A DNA stretch of 64,000 nucleotides from Paraspadella gotoi (lineage: Eukaryota; Chaetognatha), in NCBI GenBank assembly GCA_051294375.1, contig CM119271.1, forward strand, positions 7,616,162-7,680,161. The letters run 5' to 3'. This document shows positions 1 to 12,100 of this stretch, piece after piece; the stretch's first letter is position 1, and each line of letters opens with the position of its first letter. Below the pieces are notes generated by a model. The model ran no database searches. It was given only the letters and a program-made list of their open reading frames with translations, and was not told the DNA's origin. Both the position numbers and the translations under genes were made by a program.

Positions 1-6
1 CCAGAG

Positions 7-720
7 ATGGCGTCGATCGTCGGCGAAGATGCTCCTCTTCGCAACCTCGTCGATTCCTCCGACAACTCTGCGGCAAACTCGGGCGACGAGGCGGAGACAG
101 CGAATCTTTCGGCCAAGTCTTCCGAAGAAAAGTTTGATGAGACGGAGACTCTTTCTCGCGGAGTCGAGTCGCCATCGTCTCTCGTCGACGCAGAAGCAGA
201 AACCGACGCCACGCCCACCGCCGAAAATCCGCCCGACTCTCATCTTCGTGAGACGCTAGTGCCAACTCCTCTTGCCGAAGAAGGCAACGACGTCGGTGGC
301 GATTTTACCGCCAACGGCGCCGTCGATCCTTTGACCCCAGTGCCTGGGCCTGCGGAAGTCGCCGCTGACGACCAAATCGCCTTTAGTCCGAAAGGCGGCG
401 TTCCAGCCGAGGCCAATGTACCCAAAGGCCTCCGCCTTTCCAATCACAAACGCAATACCGCCCATCGGCCGGCGGGGCTTCAACCGGGCCTCGCCGGTTC
501 TAAACCCTTTGGCGGTGGTTTTCGCCAGGCAGCCAAAACCTCGTCCGCTTCGTCGTCGCGACCCATCGCTGAGATTTTCGCCAAGCAAAAGGCGCAGCAA
601 GAAGGCGGAGCCGAGCGGCGCGTCGTGGACGGGGCTCGATCCGACTCGCGGACTGCGATACTGACCAACGCCAACTTCAATCTGGTCGACCGATCCAAAC
701 GCGTCATCAGCGACGATTAA
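7..720 (+). CDS. unidentified disordered protein, probably the 3' part of a gene
   Basis: The open frame runs to a TAA at 718-720 and is also open to the left edge, so this may be the last exon of a gene that begins outside the window. The ATG at 7 has a purine at -3 and G at +4, so it could also be a true start (237 aa). The product is low-complexity: acidic and Ser/Thr/Ala-rich in the first 130 residues, then a more basic second half with Gly, Arg and Lys-Gln stretches. I see no membrane segment, signal peptide or catalytic motif and do not recognise a family. The following 500 bp look non-coding, which fits the end of a gene. Codon use is GC-rich like the neighbouring genes, which supports real coding. 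Confidence 0.6.
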   Translation: MASIVGEDAPLRNLVDSSDNSAANSGDEAETANLSAKSSEEKFDETETLSRGVESPSSLVDAEAETDATPTAENPPDSHLRETLVPTPLAEEGNDVGGDFTANGAVDPLTPVPGPAEVAADDQIAFSPKGGVPAEANVPKGLRLSNHKRNTAHRPAGLQPGLAGSKPFGGGFRQAAKTSSASSSRPIAEIFAKQKAQQEGGAERRVVDGARSDSRTAILTNANFNLVDRSKRVISDD

Positions 721-1223
721 AAACCTCATTTTCTTTTATTGTTGCTAATTTTCTCGATCGTATTCAATCGATTCGAGAGCAAAAAAAAAAGGCAACTCTT
801 TTACGACAAACGAACAAACACGCGATATTTTAAACCGCACTAAATGTACACTTTTCCTCTCGCCACGCTTCTCGGCAAATAATCGTTTTCGCCGGAAGAT
901 TTTCTTTGTTCAATACTAAAATCATTCCAAGCTGAGTCGTTTCGTTTCGACGTCCGCTCGCCCTCCTCCGGCCCCCTCTCCCTTTAACTCCCATTGTTAT
1001 CCCGTTTTTACTCAAATTTCTAGTCACAAGCGGTTAAGCGCGATTACATTCTCGTTTGATTATCTCTTTTCTTTTCAAAATTTTTCGTAGGTATCTTTTG
1101 ACGACCAACTACAGCCGTTCGAACAAAATGAACATGAACGAAATTTTGCAACCAGTTCCGAGAATTACGGCTTTCAGCTACAAAGTCTGTCTGTGATAAT
1201 ATTTCAAGCTAAAATCTTTGACC
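721..1223. other. spacer and 5' leader of the ABCC gene
   Basis: AT-rich non-coding DNA. A polypyrimidine tract followed by TTTTTCGTAG near 1090 looks like a 3' splice site, so the ABCC mRNA may begin after it. A 22-codon upstream frame (1128-1196) with its own ATG and TGA lies before the ABCC start at 1224. Confidence 0.5.
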
Positions 1224-4200
1224 ATGAATTTATCTAGGTAACGGAACTAATTAATTTCTTTTACTCTCGCAAGCTTTGGCTTCATTTTAGGTCTATAACT
1301 TAACAATTTCCTTTTCCTGCAGCGACCCGTCTCCCTCGGAGGATTTGGTTTGGGCCACGGCCTATTGCGGGCCGGTGGTTCCTCTGTGGAATGCGAGCTC
1401 CACGATGAGGTCGTCTTCGCCCAACCTGACTGACTGTTTTCAGAGAGCCGTTCTGGTCCCGATTCCTTGCCTCTTCTTTTTCCTCGTCCTTCCTTTCCAC
1501 GTGGTCGTCATCCGACGCAAAAATCGAGGCTACATACCCGTCGCTCTTCTCAACGCATTTAAAATGGTCGCCTTGGCATTGATGCTGCTGATGATACTGA
1601 TGGATTTTGGCATCTTGTTGTATCTACAGTACGGGCTGGATCTGTTTTTTCCTCCCGATCACTTCGCGACACCGGCGTATCTTTATCTCACGTTGTGCTT
1701 CGCGGGTGAGTCGGTGCATGGGTTATTTGGGCGATTTGATGACAACAACGACAACAACAACCTTAACGACTCTTGAACTTACCTAAATCGTGACCTACGA
1801 CTTAAGTTCAAAAAGTTAACCGACCACTTGATTCGTTTTGACTCTCATTGTTAATTGGGTTATGAGATTTACTAAAAGCAAGTTTTGTCTTTAATTAAAA
1901 AAAAATAATTATAAGCATTTATTAAAAATATCGAATTGCTCTAATTCTTAGGATGGTTGATGTACTACGAAAGACAGAAAGGATGTCAATCATCGGGATG
2001 TCTCTGGCTTTTCTGGTTCCTTCTCACTCTCGTCCTCACCGTTGCCTTTCGCTCGTACATCTTAGAACCGCAAATCGAACCGCAATACGGCAAACTCAGA
2101 TCTGTCATCTTCTTCATCTTCTTCGGCGCGGTCGTCATCGAATTCTTCCTTCATTGCTTCGCCGAAGCTACGCCTCCATCGCTCTTATCCGATCACGCCA
2201 ATCCCTGTCCCGAATCTTCTTCCTCTTTTCTTTCCCGCATAACCTTTAACTGGTTCTTCAAGATGGCCTGCCGGGGTTTCCGTAAGCCGCTTCAGGCGCA
2301 GGACATTTGGGATTTGGATCCCTACGACAGGGCCTTCAATCTCGACCAAATCTTCCGGAAAAAGTGGGAAAAGTTCGGCCATTACTGGGAAGTCCTTGCA
2401 AAGGATAGAGTCAGACTGAAAAATCTCGCCAAGTCCGAAACTCCGGAGAAGGTCGCGTTTATAAAAAAATCTCCCACAGAGAATCACGAGGAAGAATCTA
2501 AGACGAAAAATGCCGGTGGGGATGATGATGACGGCGTCGTAGTAGTCGTTCGCAACGGCCAAACCCGTGACGACGAGAACGAAACCGGCAACACCAATGA
2601 AAACGCCAAGCGCCGTCCTTTTTTCAGTCGCCGTGCCAAGGCCTCCGATAAAATCGACGATAAAAAAGAGGCCAAGGAGAAGAACCAATCCTCCTTGTGG
2701 AGCGCGCCCAGAGGTGGAAAACGCTATTTGCTCAATACTCTGTTGATCGCGTTTGGAAAGACATTTCTCTTCGCCGTGTTTTTCAAATTAATTCACGACT
2801 TGTTGCTTTTCGTCCCTCCCTACTTCTTAAACAAGCTCATCGCCTACATACGTGCCGTTCACGACGGTAAAGTGGGAACCTCGAAAAGTGAGGATTACCA
2901 ATTTTGGCACGGTTACTTTTACGCCGCCCTACTATACGTGGCGGCCATCGTGCAGACGATCATGTTGCATCAATATTTTCACCGTTGCATCTTGACGGGG
3001 ATGTGGCTTCGCTCATCCGTTATCGCTGCCATCTATCGCAAGAGTCTCAATCTAAGTTCTTTTTCCCGCCAATCGACGACCGTCGGAGAAATCGTCAATC
3101 TCATGGCCGTCGACGCGCAGAAGTTCATGGAAATCTGCACCTATCTAAACATGGTCTGGTCTGCTCCGCTGCAGATCGCCATAGGCATTTACTTGCTCTG
3201 GGGATTGCTGGGTCCTTCGACCTTGGCGGGCATCGGCGTTATGATCCTCCTCATGCCAATCAACGGCGCCTTGGCAAACTTCTACAAAGTTTATCAAATC
3301 GAACAGATGAAGTTGAAAGATGAAAGAATAAAAATGGTAAACGAGGTTCTTAACGGAATAAAGGTGCTAAAGCTCTACGGTTGGGAACCTTCCTTTCTCA
3401 GGAAAATGTCCGATATTCGAAAAAGGGAAGTCGTGTACATTCGGAAAATGGCCATTCTAAATGCCGTCTCTAGTTTGTTATGGACGTGCGCGCCAAATTT
3501 TATTTCCCTGGCCACATTCTACACTTACGTCTTGACCAATTCTAGCAAAGATCTCGATGCACAAAAAGCCTTTGTTTCCATGTCGTATTTTAACATTCTG
3601 CGTTTCCCGATGAGCGTTTTGCCGATGATGATTTCTAGTCTGGTACAGGCATACGTCTCCTTAAAGCGCATCAATAACTTTTTGCGCTTGGAAGAGTTGG
3701 ATCGGAACAACGTGGAACCGACGACGTCCGTCAACGATTCCGTGAAGATCGAGGGGGGTGCCTTCCAATGGGGCGTCGACGCTCCCATCATTCTTGACAA
3801 CGTCGATATCTCGATCAATCGGGGCTCTCTCGTCGCCGTCGTTGGCCCCGTCGGTTGCGGAAAATCTTCTCTCGTCTCTGCCATTTTAGGTAACATGCAC
3901 AAGACGCGTGGTAGAGTTACGCGCAGCTCTTCCATCGCCTTTGTCCCGCAGCAACCTTGGATCCAGAACGACACGCTTGAGTCCAACGTCCTTTTTCACG
4001 CTGCCCGTGTCGATGATCAATACGCAAAGGTCCTCTGGGCATGCGCACTCGAACCCGACCTTGCCATGTTGCCCAACGGCGACCAGACGGAGATAGGCGA
4101 GAAGGGCATCAATTTGTCAGGCGGGCAAAAGCAGCGAATCTCTCTCGCTCGCGCAGTCTACGCCGACCGAGAGGTCTATCTGTTGGACGACCCGCTCTCC

Positions 4201-6541
4201 GCCGTTGATAGCCACGTCGGCAAACACATTTTCGATCACGTGATCGGCCCGGAGGGTCTATTGTCGGGAAAGACGCGCCTTCTGGTCACTCACTCGATCG
4301 CGTTTCTGGATCGCGTTGATTACATTTACGTCGTCAACGAGGGCGTCATCACGGAGCGGGGATCCTTTGTCGAACTCATGGCCGCCGACGGAAAATTCAT
4401 GGAGTTCATAAATCTCCATTCTAAGAAGGCGGGAGAAGAAGATGACAAAGTCGTTGATTCGGAAGAGAAGGCCTTGTCCTCTCTGCAAATGAACCTGTTG
4501 ACGCCGAAGATGAGCAATGACGCGCTCTCGGTTGACGGTTCTAAAACGTCGGTACCGTCTGCCGTATTTACTACTAACGCCGAACCCGACGTAGAAACGG
4601 GCAAGAAAAGTCCCGAGGCGCAGCCGTTGTCGCCGAAACAGGCAAAATCCCCAGCGGTCAAGCTGATCCAGGAAGAAGGAGCGGAGATCGGAAACGTCAA
4701 GATGAGCGTCGTCAAGATGTACGTCTTAGCCGTGGGCACTGTCTTCGCCGTCTTCGGCAGCTTGTTTTATCTCATTCAGCAAGCCTTCGACGTTGGCATC
4801 AGCTTCTGGTTAGCCGATTGGGCCAACGAGAACGAACGATTGAAGTTGGATCCCAACGCGACGGCGACGATTGATCTCCACGAGAGACTCATCGTTTATA
4901 CGTCTTTGACCGTCATAATGGGAATCGTCGTCGTCAGCGGATCCTTCATGGTGGCTATCGGGAACATTCGCGCGAGTCGCAAGCTCCACGACGATCTCGC
5001 CTACAACATACTTCGTTCGCCCATGTCGTTTTTCGACACGGTTCCTCAGGGTCGCATCCTCAATCGTTTTTCGAAAGACATCGACACCATAGACTCCACG
5101 ATCCCTTTCTCAATCCGCGGTTTTCTCGGCACTTTTGTCCGCGTTCTCGGCACAATCATCATCGTCTGCATCAGCACCCCATTTTTTCTCGCCGTCTGTC
5201 CCTTCCTCTTTCTATTTTACTTCTTCGCCCAACGGTTCTACATCCCTGCGTCGAGGCAGTTAAAGCGATTGGAGAGCGTCACGCGATCGCCCATCTACTC
5301 TCATTTCGGCGAGTCAATCACGGGCGTCACTACCATCCGCGCCTACAATCGCCAGGACGAGTTTATCGACAAGATTTTTGAACTGGTCGACTCCAATGTT
5401 GCCTGCTACTTTCCCAACATGGTTTCCAACCGGTGGCTGGCCATTCGCCTCGAATTCGTTGGCAACTCGATCATGTTTTTCGCCGCTCTCTTTGCCGTCG
5501 TCAAGGCGAAGACGATAGAATCGGGCACGGCCGGCCTCGCCATCTCTGCCGCTATGCAGATCACTCAGACTCTAAACTGGATGGTGAGAATGACATCCGA
5601 GTTAGAAAATAACATAGTTAGCGTAGAAAGGATCAAGGAATACACGGAAACTCCCACCGAGGCGCCATGGAAAATCAAAGGGAAAAAGCCGCCCGACGAA
5701 TGGCCGCGCCTCGGCAACGTTGAGTTTTTACGCTTGGATCTTCGATACCGGGAAGGCTTGGAGCTTGTCCTCAAGGGCGTCAACATCTCCGTCAAGGACG
5801 GCGAGAAGGTCGGCATCGTTGGCCGGACAGGAGCCGGGAAATCTTCACTCACCGTGGCGCTTTTCCGCCTGGTAGAGGCGGCCGCCGGCGAAATTGACAT
5901 CGACTCTGTCGACATCGCCAAGATCGGACTCCACGACCTGAGGACCAAGCTTAGCATCATCCCGCAGGACCCCGTTCTCTTTTCGGGATCATTGAGGATG
6001 AATCTCGATCCGTTCGACGCCTACTCGGACGACGCCGTCTGGGAGGCGCTTGAGCACGCTCATCTCAAGGACTACGTCAAGGGTTTGGAAGAAGGACTGG
6101 GGCACATTTGCAGCGAAGGAGGAGAGAATCTCTCGGTAGGCCAACGTCAGTTAGTCTGCCTGGCGCGGGCGCTTCTCAGAAAATCGAAAATTCTCGTTTT
6201 GGACGAGGCCACGGCCGCCGTCGACCTGGAGACCGATCGCCTTATACAGGTGACGTTCGTTTCGATTGAAAATTTTGGAGAGAGTTATGTTTTTTTTGTC
6301 GATTGTAAATTCATTTTAATTTTTTATTGCTCCGCTCTTTACTATTTAGGCAACAGTACGATCTCAATTCTCCGCCAGCACGATCCTCACCATCGCTCAT
6401 CGTCTCAACACCGTCATGGATTACGACAAGATCCTCGTCATGGACGCCGGTCTCGTCGCTCAATACGATTCGCCACAAAACTTATTGAAAAATCAAAAGG
6501 GGATCTTCTACGGGATGGCGAAGGACGCTCACCTTGTTTAA
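1224..6541 (+). CDS. ABCC1-like: ABCC-family multidrug-resistance-type ABC transporter (MRP1-like)
   Basis: Exons: 1224-1237, 1323-1705, 1952-6249, 6350-6541; all phases fit and give 1628 aa (human MRP1 has 1531). It is a full-length export pump of the plasma membrane that drives efflux of glutathione-conjugate-type anions with ATP. The N terminus has the extra TMD0 bundle seen in long MRPs. NBD1 has Walker [10 protein letters not shown] near residue 764, signature LSGGQKQR near 854 and the LLDDP Walker B typical of MRPs; NBD2 has GRTGAGKSS near 1423, LSVGQRQ near 1526, [10 protein letters not shown] and an AHRLNT switch. Charged insertions lengthen the L0 linker and the region after NBD1. 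The first coding exon is only 14 nt; it was chosen because it restores the frame and leads into a conserved CGP-PLWN segment. Almost the whole protein sits in one 4.3 kb exon. An AATAAA overlaps the stop codon at 6540-6545. The exact MRP subtype is uncertain. Confidence 0.95.
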
Positions 6542-6825
6542 TAAAAAAAAAATACTTTGATTTAGTTTAATTTCGTGTTCGTTATTCGGGTCAAGAGGCA
6601 GCCGTTTTATTGGGTTTTCATATGCTGTGTATATGAATTCGTTTTTCCGTGTGCTATTTATTAATTTTTTTTTTCGACCACAAAAACTATCTACAAATCG
6701 AGCTATCTTTTGGAGACCAAAAATTTTGGTTTCGGGTATTTTTTTTCGTTTTTTAAATTGACAAACTCTAAATTGACTTGATCTCCAGATAAAAAAAAGT
6801 GTTTCCCGCTTTCTAAATAGTCGCG

Positions 6826-8908
6826 ATGGCCACCTCGCTTGGGGCTAACACTTACAATAGACAAAATTGGGAAGATGCCGATTTTCCCATCTTGTGTCAG
6901 ACCTGTTTGGGTGACAATCCTTACATCAGGATGACGAAGGAAAAGTACGGAAAGGAATGCAAGATTTGCGAAAGGCCCTTTACCGTTTTTCGATGGTGTC
7001 CAGGTAATTTTCCTGCTTGTTTCCCCAAGTCCCGTGATTGAGTTACCGTCTCATGTAGATGGAATTGCTTGACTTTGTCCCCTGATCTTTTCTTTTTTCT
7101 CAATTTCTTTTTTTTGGTTCATTTTTATTGTTAACGTATAAAAAGTTTTTTGCAACCATTCCCGTAATTATTTGTTTGCTCTGTTTTCTTTTCAAGAAAA
7201 AAAAATTTTATGGTTTTGCATCACAACCCACTAATCACGCTTTGCATATTACTTACCAGGAGCTAAGATGCGTTTCAAAAAGACCGAAGTGTGTCAAACG
7301 TGCTGCAAACTGAAAAACGTCTGTCAGACTTGCCTGCTTGATCTGGAATACGGCCTGCCGGTTCAAGTTCGAGATCAGGCCCTACAGATGAAAAACGAGA
7401 TGCCGAGATCCGACGTCAACAGGGAATATTACACGCAGGTACGTTGTTGGTAGGACTATGTGGGATTGTTCTTTTTTATTTTTAAAATTAATGAAAATTA
7501 ATGTATTCTTGTATTTTGCTAGAATGCCGAACGCATGCTGGATCAAGCTGGGACATCGGGCTCATTGACTGCGGTGGGCGGCGGGAAAATGTCGGCGCCG
7601 TCCGACATGCTTCTCAAACTGGCTCGAACTACTCCGTACTACAAGAGGAATCGTCCGCACATTTGCTCTTTTTGGGTCAAAGGTAAGGTTTCGGTCATGT
7701 TTACTGTATAGGATTTAGATTGTTATTGAGTGAAACTAAACCCAATTTTTCATTTGTTTTCCCGGTAATTAACTGCATTATTTTCTATTTAATTCGTTTT
7801 ATCGTTGCCAAAGGCGAATGTAAACGTGGTGAGGAATGTCCCTACCGTCACGAGAAACCGACAGATCCCGACGATCCTCTTGCTGATCAAAACATCAAGG
7901 ACAGGTTCTACGGGTCCAACGATCCCGTCGCCAACAAACTCCTCAATCGCGCCCAAGCAATGCCCGCGCTCAGGCCGCCTGAGGACCAAAGGTAAATATT
8001 AAGTTTTTCTAATTTAAATACTAAATAGAATTTTTACCATAAAAAAATAAATGAATTGATTTGTCATTTAGCGTTACAACTCTCTATGTGGGCGGCATCG
8101 TGGACGAATCGATCACGGAAAAGGACCTTCGCGATCATTTCTATCAGTTCGGCGAGATTCGCTCAATCAACTTGACTCACAAGAATCACTGCGCCTTCAT
8201 CACTTTTACCACTCGTAGTGCCTGCGAACAGGCCGCCGAAAAGTCGTTTAACAAAGTAAGTACCAGAATATTGCGTTTGTAATGTGGAGTTGTTCATCAT
8301 TAAAAAAACTTATAAGGAATTTTAAAGTGTTGGTTGTAATAATTTTGTATAACTTTTACTCTTTCCAGTTAATCGTTCACGGAAAACGATTGACGGTACG
8401 ATGGGGACGAAGCCACGGTCTCGGAGGAAGAGAAGACGAAGATGACGGTGCGCCGAACAGAGGAACGAAAACCGAACCCGTACCTAATCTTCCTGGTATG
8501 ATTATATTTATTATTTTATCAGGCCACCCTGATGTGATGAGCGGGGTTTTCCGTTTTTAAATATCATCTGCATATTTCCACATTTACACTTATTTCTCAG
8601 GCCCGGTGCCGATGCCGCCGCAAGAGCTTGTCATGGGTAACGATTTTTTCAACCTCGGTGGATCTATACCTCGCCTTCCCGCGGGATTGCCGCCGCCGCC
8701 GATGATTCCCGCCGGATGGATGCCGCCGCCACCGGGAATGGGGGCGCCCTTCCGGCTTCCCGCCGGCGCGATGCCAATGCCTGGCATGAACCTTGCGCCC
8801 GGAATGATGGCTCCGGGAATTCGTAGTTTCGCTCCGGTACATTATCCATCGCAGGATCCCACTCGCATGGGTGCCAACGACGGCGCTGGCTCTTCGAAGA
8901 ATTCTTGA
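6826..8908 (+). CDS. RBM22: pre-mRNA-splicing factor RBM22
   Basis: Exons: 6826-7003, 7260-7438, 7523-7682, 7814-7991, 8072-8255, 8369-8495, 8601-8908; 437 aa (human 420). RBM22 (yeast Cwc2/Slt11 family) sits in the catalytic core of the activated spliceosome and contacts U6 and the intron. The N-terminal Cys-rich zinc-binding region (repeated CxxC within residues 20-100) is nearly identical to the vertebrate protein. A CCCH finger follows near residues 164-187 ([19 protein letters not shown]), then an RRM from about 232 to 305 with RNP2 LYVGGI and an RNP1-like CAFITF strand, and a Pro/Met/Gly-rich tail that keeps the IHYPSQDP-RMGA ending (here [12 protein letters not shown]). The gene starts 285 bp after the ABCC stop. 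A 3' splice-site-like TTTCTAAATAG lies a few bases before the ATG. Confidence 0.97.
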
Positions 8909-9151
8909 CCATCCTTAGTGAACCAGATTCGTTCTCTGTTGCTTTTTTCCCCTTCGATTGAATGGATATGTAAATTTGTTTTCTCACCACTGAAATGTAT
9001 TCACACTACTATAATTCTTGTGCATTTCTTTTTTTTCCCTTAAACACAGCCGCTCGGATTCATGATTCTGTTTGCTTTATTTTTGTACGACATAACTTGT
9101 ATAAAGACGCAACAAATCCAAAGACCTAAAACCTAAAAATAAGCTTCTAAG

Positions 9152-12100
9152 ATGCCGACCTATTTTCAACGCCCCGAGAATGCCCTGAAAAGGGCAAACG
9201 AGTTCATCGACGTCGGAAAGAAGCAGGTAAGATATATGTGATGATTTAAAAATATTTAAACGATGAAAGTTAATTTCAACGTGGATGATTAATTCATTGT
9301 TTAATTCTCTTGTTAGCGAGCTTTGGACGCCCTGTATGACGTGATCAAGTCGAAGAAGCATCGAACATGGCAGAAGATTCACGAGCCGATCATGGAAAAG
9401 TACCTCGAGCTCTGCGTGGACCTGCGGAAGAGTCACGTGGCGAAGGAGGGCCTCTACCAGTACAAAAACATTTGCCAACAAGTCAACATCAAATCCCTCG
9501 AAGATGTCGTTCGTGGCTTCCTCAAACTGGCAGAGGAACGCACCGAAGAGGCGCGAGAATCTTCCCAGCAAACCGTCTTGGACATCGAGGATCTCGATCA
9601 GGTCTTTTCAACATTTTCTTTACAAATCATAATTACAGATAAATTATCTTTCCATTTTCCCATCCGTAGCTGACCACGCCGGAATCCCTCCTTCTGGCCG
9701 CCGTGTCTGGGGAATCCACGCAGGATCGAACGGACCGAGAGATGCTGACCCCGTGGGTCAAGTTTCTGTGGGAAGCTTACAGGCAGTGTTTGGATCTGCT
9801 CAGAAACAACGCTAGGGTCGAAAGGCTGTATCAGGTGAGCAGTGGAGGTGGCGATTAGAGTCCGTTTTATAAATGAACTTCCTTTAAATTATCATTTCAT
9901 GATAACAGGATACAGCGCAGAATGCGTTCAAGTTTTGCATCAAGTACGCGCGCAAGACTGAGTTTCGCAAGTTATGCGATAATCTTCGGATGCATCTCGG
10001 ACACGTCACTAAGCACCAACACCAAGCGTCGTCGATTAATCTCAACAATCCGGATAGTCAGGTTAGCTTTTCCATGTCCCGAGTTATTGTCGAATGTAAC
10101 AAAATTGCAACATGCCTCTTCGCAAATTAATTTTTCTTCGTTCCTGTGATTTGTCCAGGCAATGCACTTGGAAACTCGCCTTGCGCAATTGGATTCCGCG
10201 ATTACAATGGAATTGTGGCAGGAAGCGTACAAGGTCAGTCTAGGTTATCACAATTGATCTATTTGTCCCTCAATTACCTTATCTTTGTTCTACGTTGTAG
10301 GCTATCGAAGACGTTCATAACATGATGGGGCTGTCGAAAAAGCCGCCCAAGCCTCAGCTGATGGCCAATTACTATCAGAAATTGGCGCTGGTCTTCTGGA
10401 AGGCGGGCAACAAGCTTTTTCACGCCTGCGCGCTCGCACGTCTTTTTCAGCTCTCGAGAGAGCAGCGGAAGAACCTCTCAAGTCAGTGGAAGATGAATTT
10501 CACAATCACTTTCCTCTTTTTATATCTTTACTTTTTTTTCCCCCCCATTTTCAGGTGACGAGCTAGCCAAGATGGCGACGCGTCTGCTCCTTTCCACGCT
10601 GGGTATCCCGCTCCCGCCGGCCCGCGGTGAGATGGACAAGCTGCTGGACATGCAAGACAACACATTGGAAAAGCAGCGCAAACTCGCTACGCTGCTCGGC
10701 CTCAACACGCCGCCCACTCGAAGCTCGCTTCTTAAAGGTTGGAGTCGTGGAATTGTACGCAGCGACTTTAAAGATTTACGCGATATGATTTTGTGACATA
10801 TTCCGCCCCTTTTCTCCCTCATAGAACTGAACAAGATCGGCGTGATCCAGTTCGTGCCGCCGGAAATCGCGGTCCTGTTCACGCTCCTTGAAGCTGACTT
10901 CGACCCCTTGAAGCTCTGCCACCGCGTCAAGCACTCCCTCGACGCCATTGAGGCCTTCGCCACCGCCAAGGATCCCTCCATCCAGCAATATGTGGGCTCG
11001 TTGCAGGACATCGCCATCGTTCGTCTCATCAAGCAGTTGTCGCAGGTGACAAGAGCAAAGAAATTTTGAGGTTGTTAAAATTAATGTTAAATCATTAAAT
11101 AGTTTGGCTTAGCAGATAATATTTTGAATATATATGAATTTTGATCATTTGTGAATTTCCTATGAAAAAACATACATATGTGACTTAGTTTGATTTTATT
11201 TTTCCATATTCTGCGACTCCCAGGTGTACGACACCATCTCCCTGTCTCGCGTGTGCGAGCTGATCCCCTTCTCCAGCCCCCAGCACGTTGAGCTCGTGCT
11301 GATCGACGCCTCGCGCAACTTCGATCTTCAAGCGCGCGTGGATCATCGATCCGGATCCGTCGCGTTCGGGCAGGATCTGTCGGGATCGCACAGGGACGAA
11401 TTCCCCGCCGACGACGCTCCAGTGTTCCAGGTGAGAGAGAGAGAGCGAATAAAAAATATGAAGAAAAAGAAATAACGAGAGAAAAATAATAAGAGAGATC
11501 CAAAATTTATTTTTTTCCCGCACTCTAGGCTATGCCCAGCGACGTTATACGCGATCAGATTCGTAACATGTCTGACATCCTGAACAAAGCGGCGCTCAAG
11601 ATTAATCCTACGGCCCAACTACAGGGGCTGGAGGAACTGAGGCACCAACTGCTGCATGTCTACAAGAAGACCGCAAGGAACGAGCATACCCAGGTACGAT
11701 GGACAAGCAAGCTCTTTTGTTCTTAATTTTCGTATTAAATTTTATTTTCGTTCTCCCAGGTTCTCCACCGCCGTCAAATCATCGAAAACCGGAAGGAGAT
11801 GCTGGAAACGGAAAACACGCGTCGCGAGCGCGAGGAGCAGGAGGCGTTGGAGGAGCAGCGGCGCCAGGCTTACGTGCAGGAGCAGGATCGGCTCAACAAG
11901 GAGGCCGAGGAACGCGAGCGACAGAGGCAGGAGCGAGAGAGGACGGAGATCCAGAAGCAGCTCAACCGGGAACGTCTGGAGAAGCTGAAGACCACCGTGC
12001 TGGGATCGAAGATTGTCAAGGTATTAGTTCTTTAATTTAATTTTAGAAAAACCTTAAACCTTAAAATTTAACTGCAGAGCTCATCTTAATGTTTCCTTTC

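Noticed and set aside
256-729. 157-codon minus-strand frame opposite the first gene
   Set aside because: No motif; the + frame is longer, and all other genes and codon patterns support +.
6250-6570. Continuous frame running through the last ABCC intron to 6570
   Set aside because: Splicing 6249 to 6350 restores the conserved AHRLNT and C-terminal sequence; the readthrough gives unrelated residues and loses the switch region.
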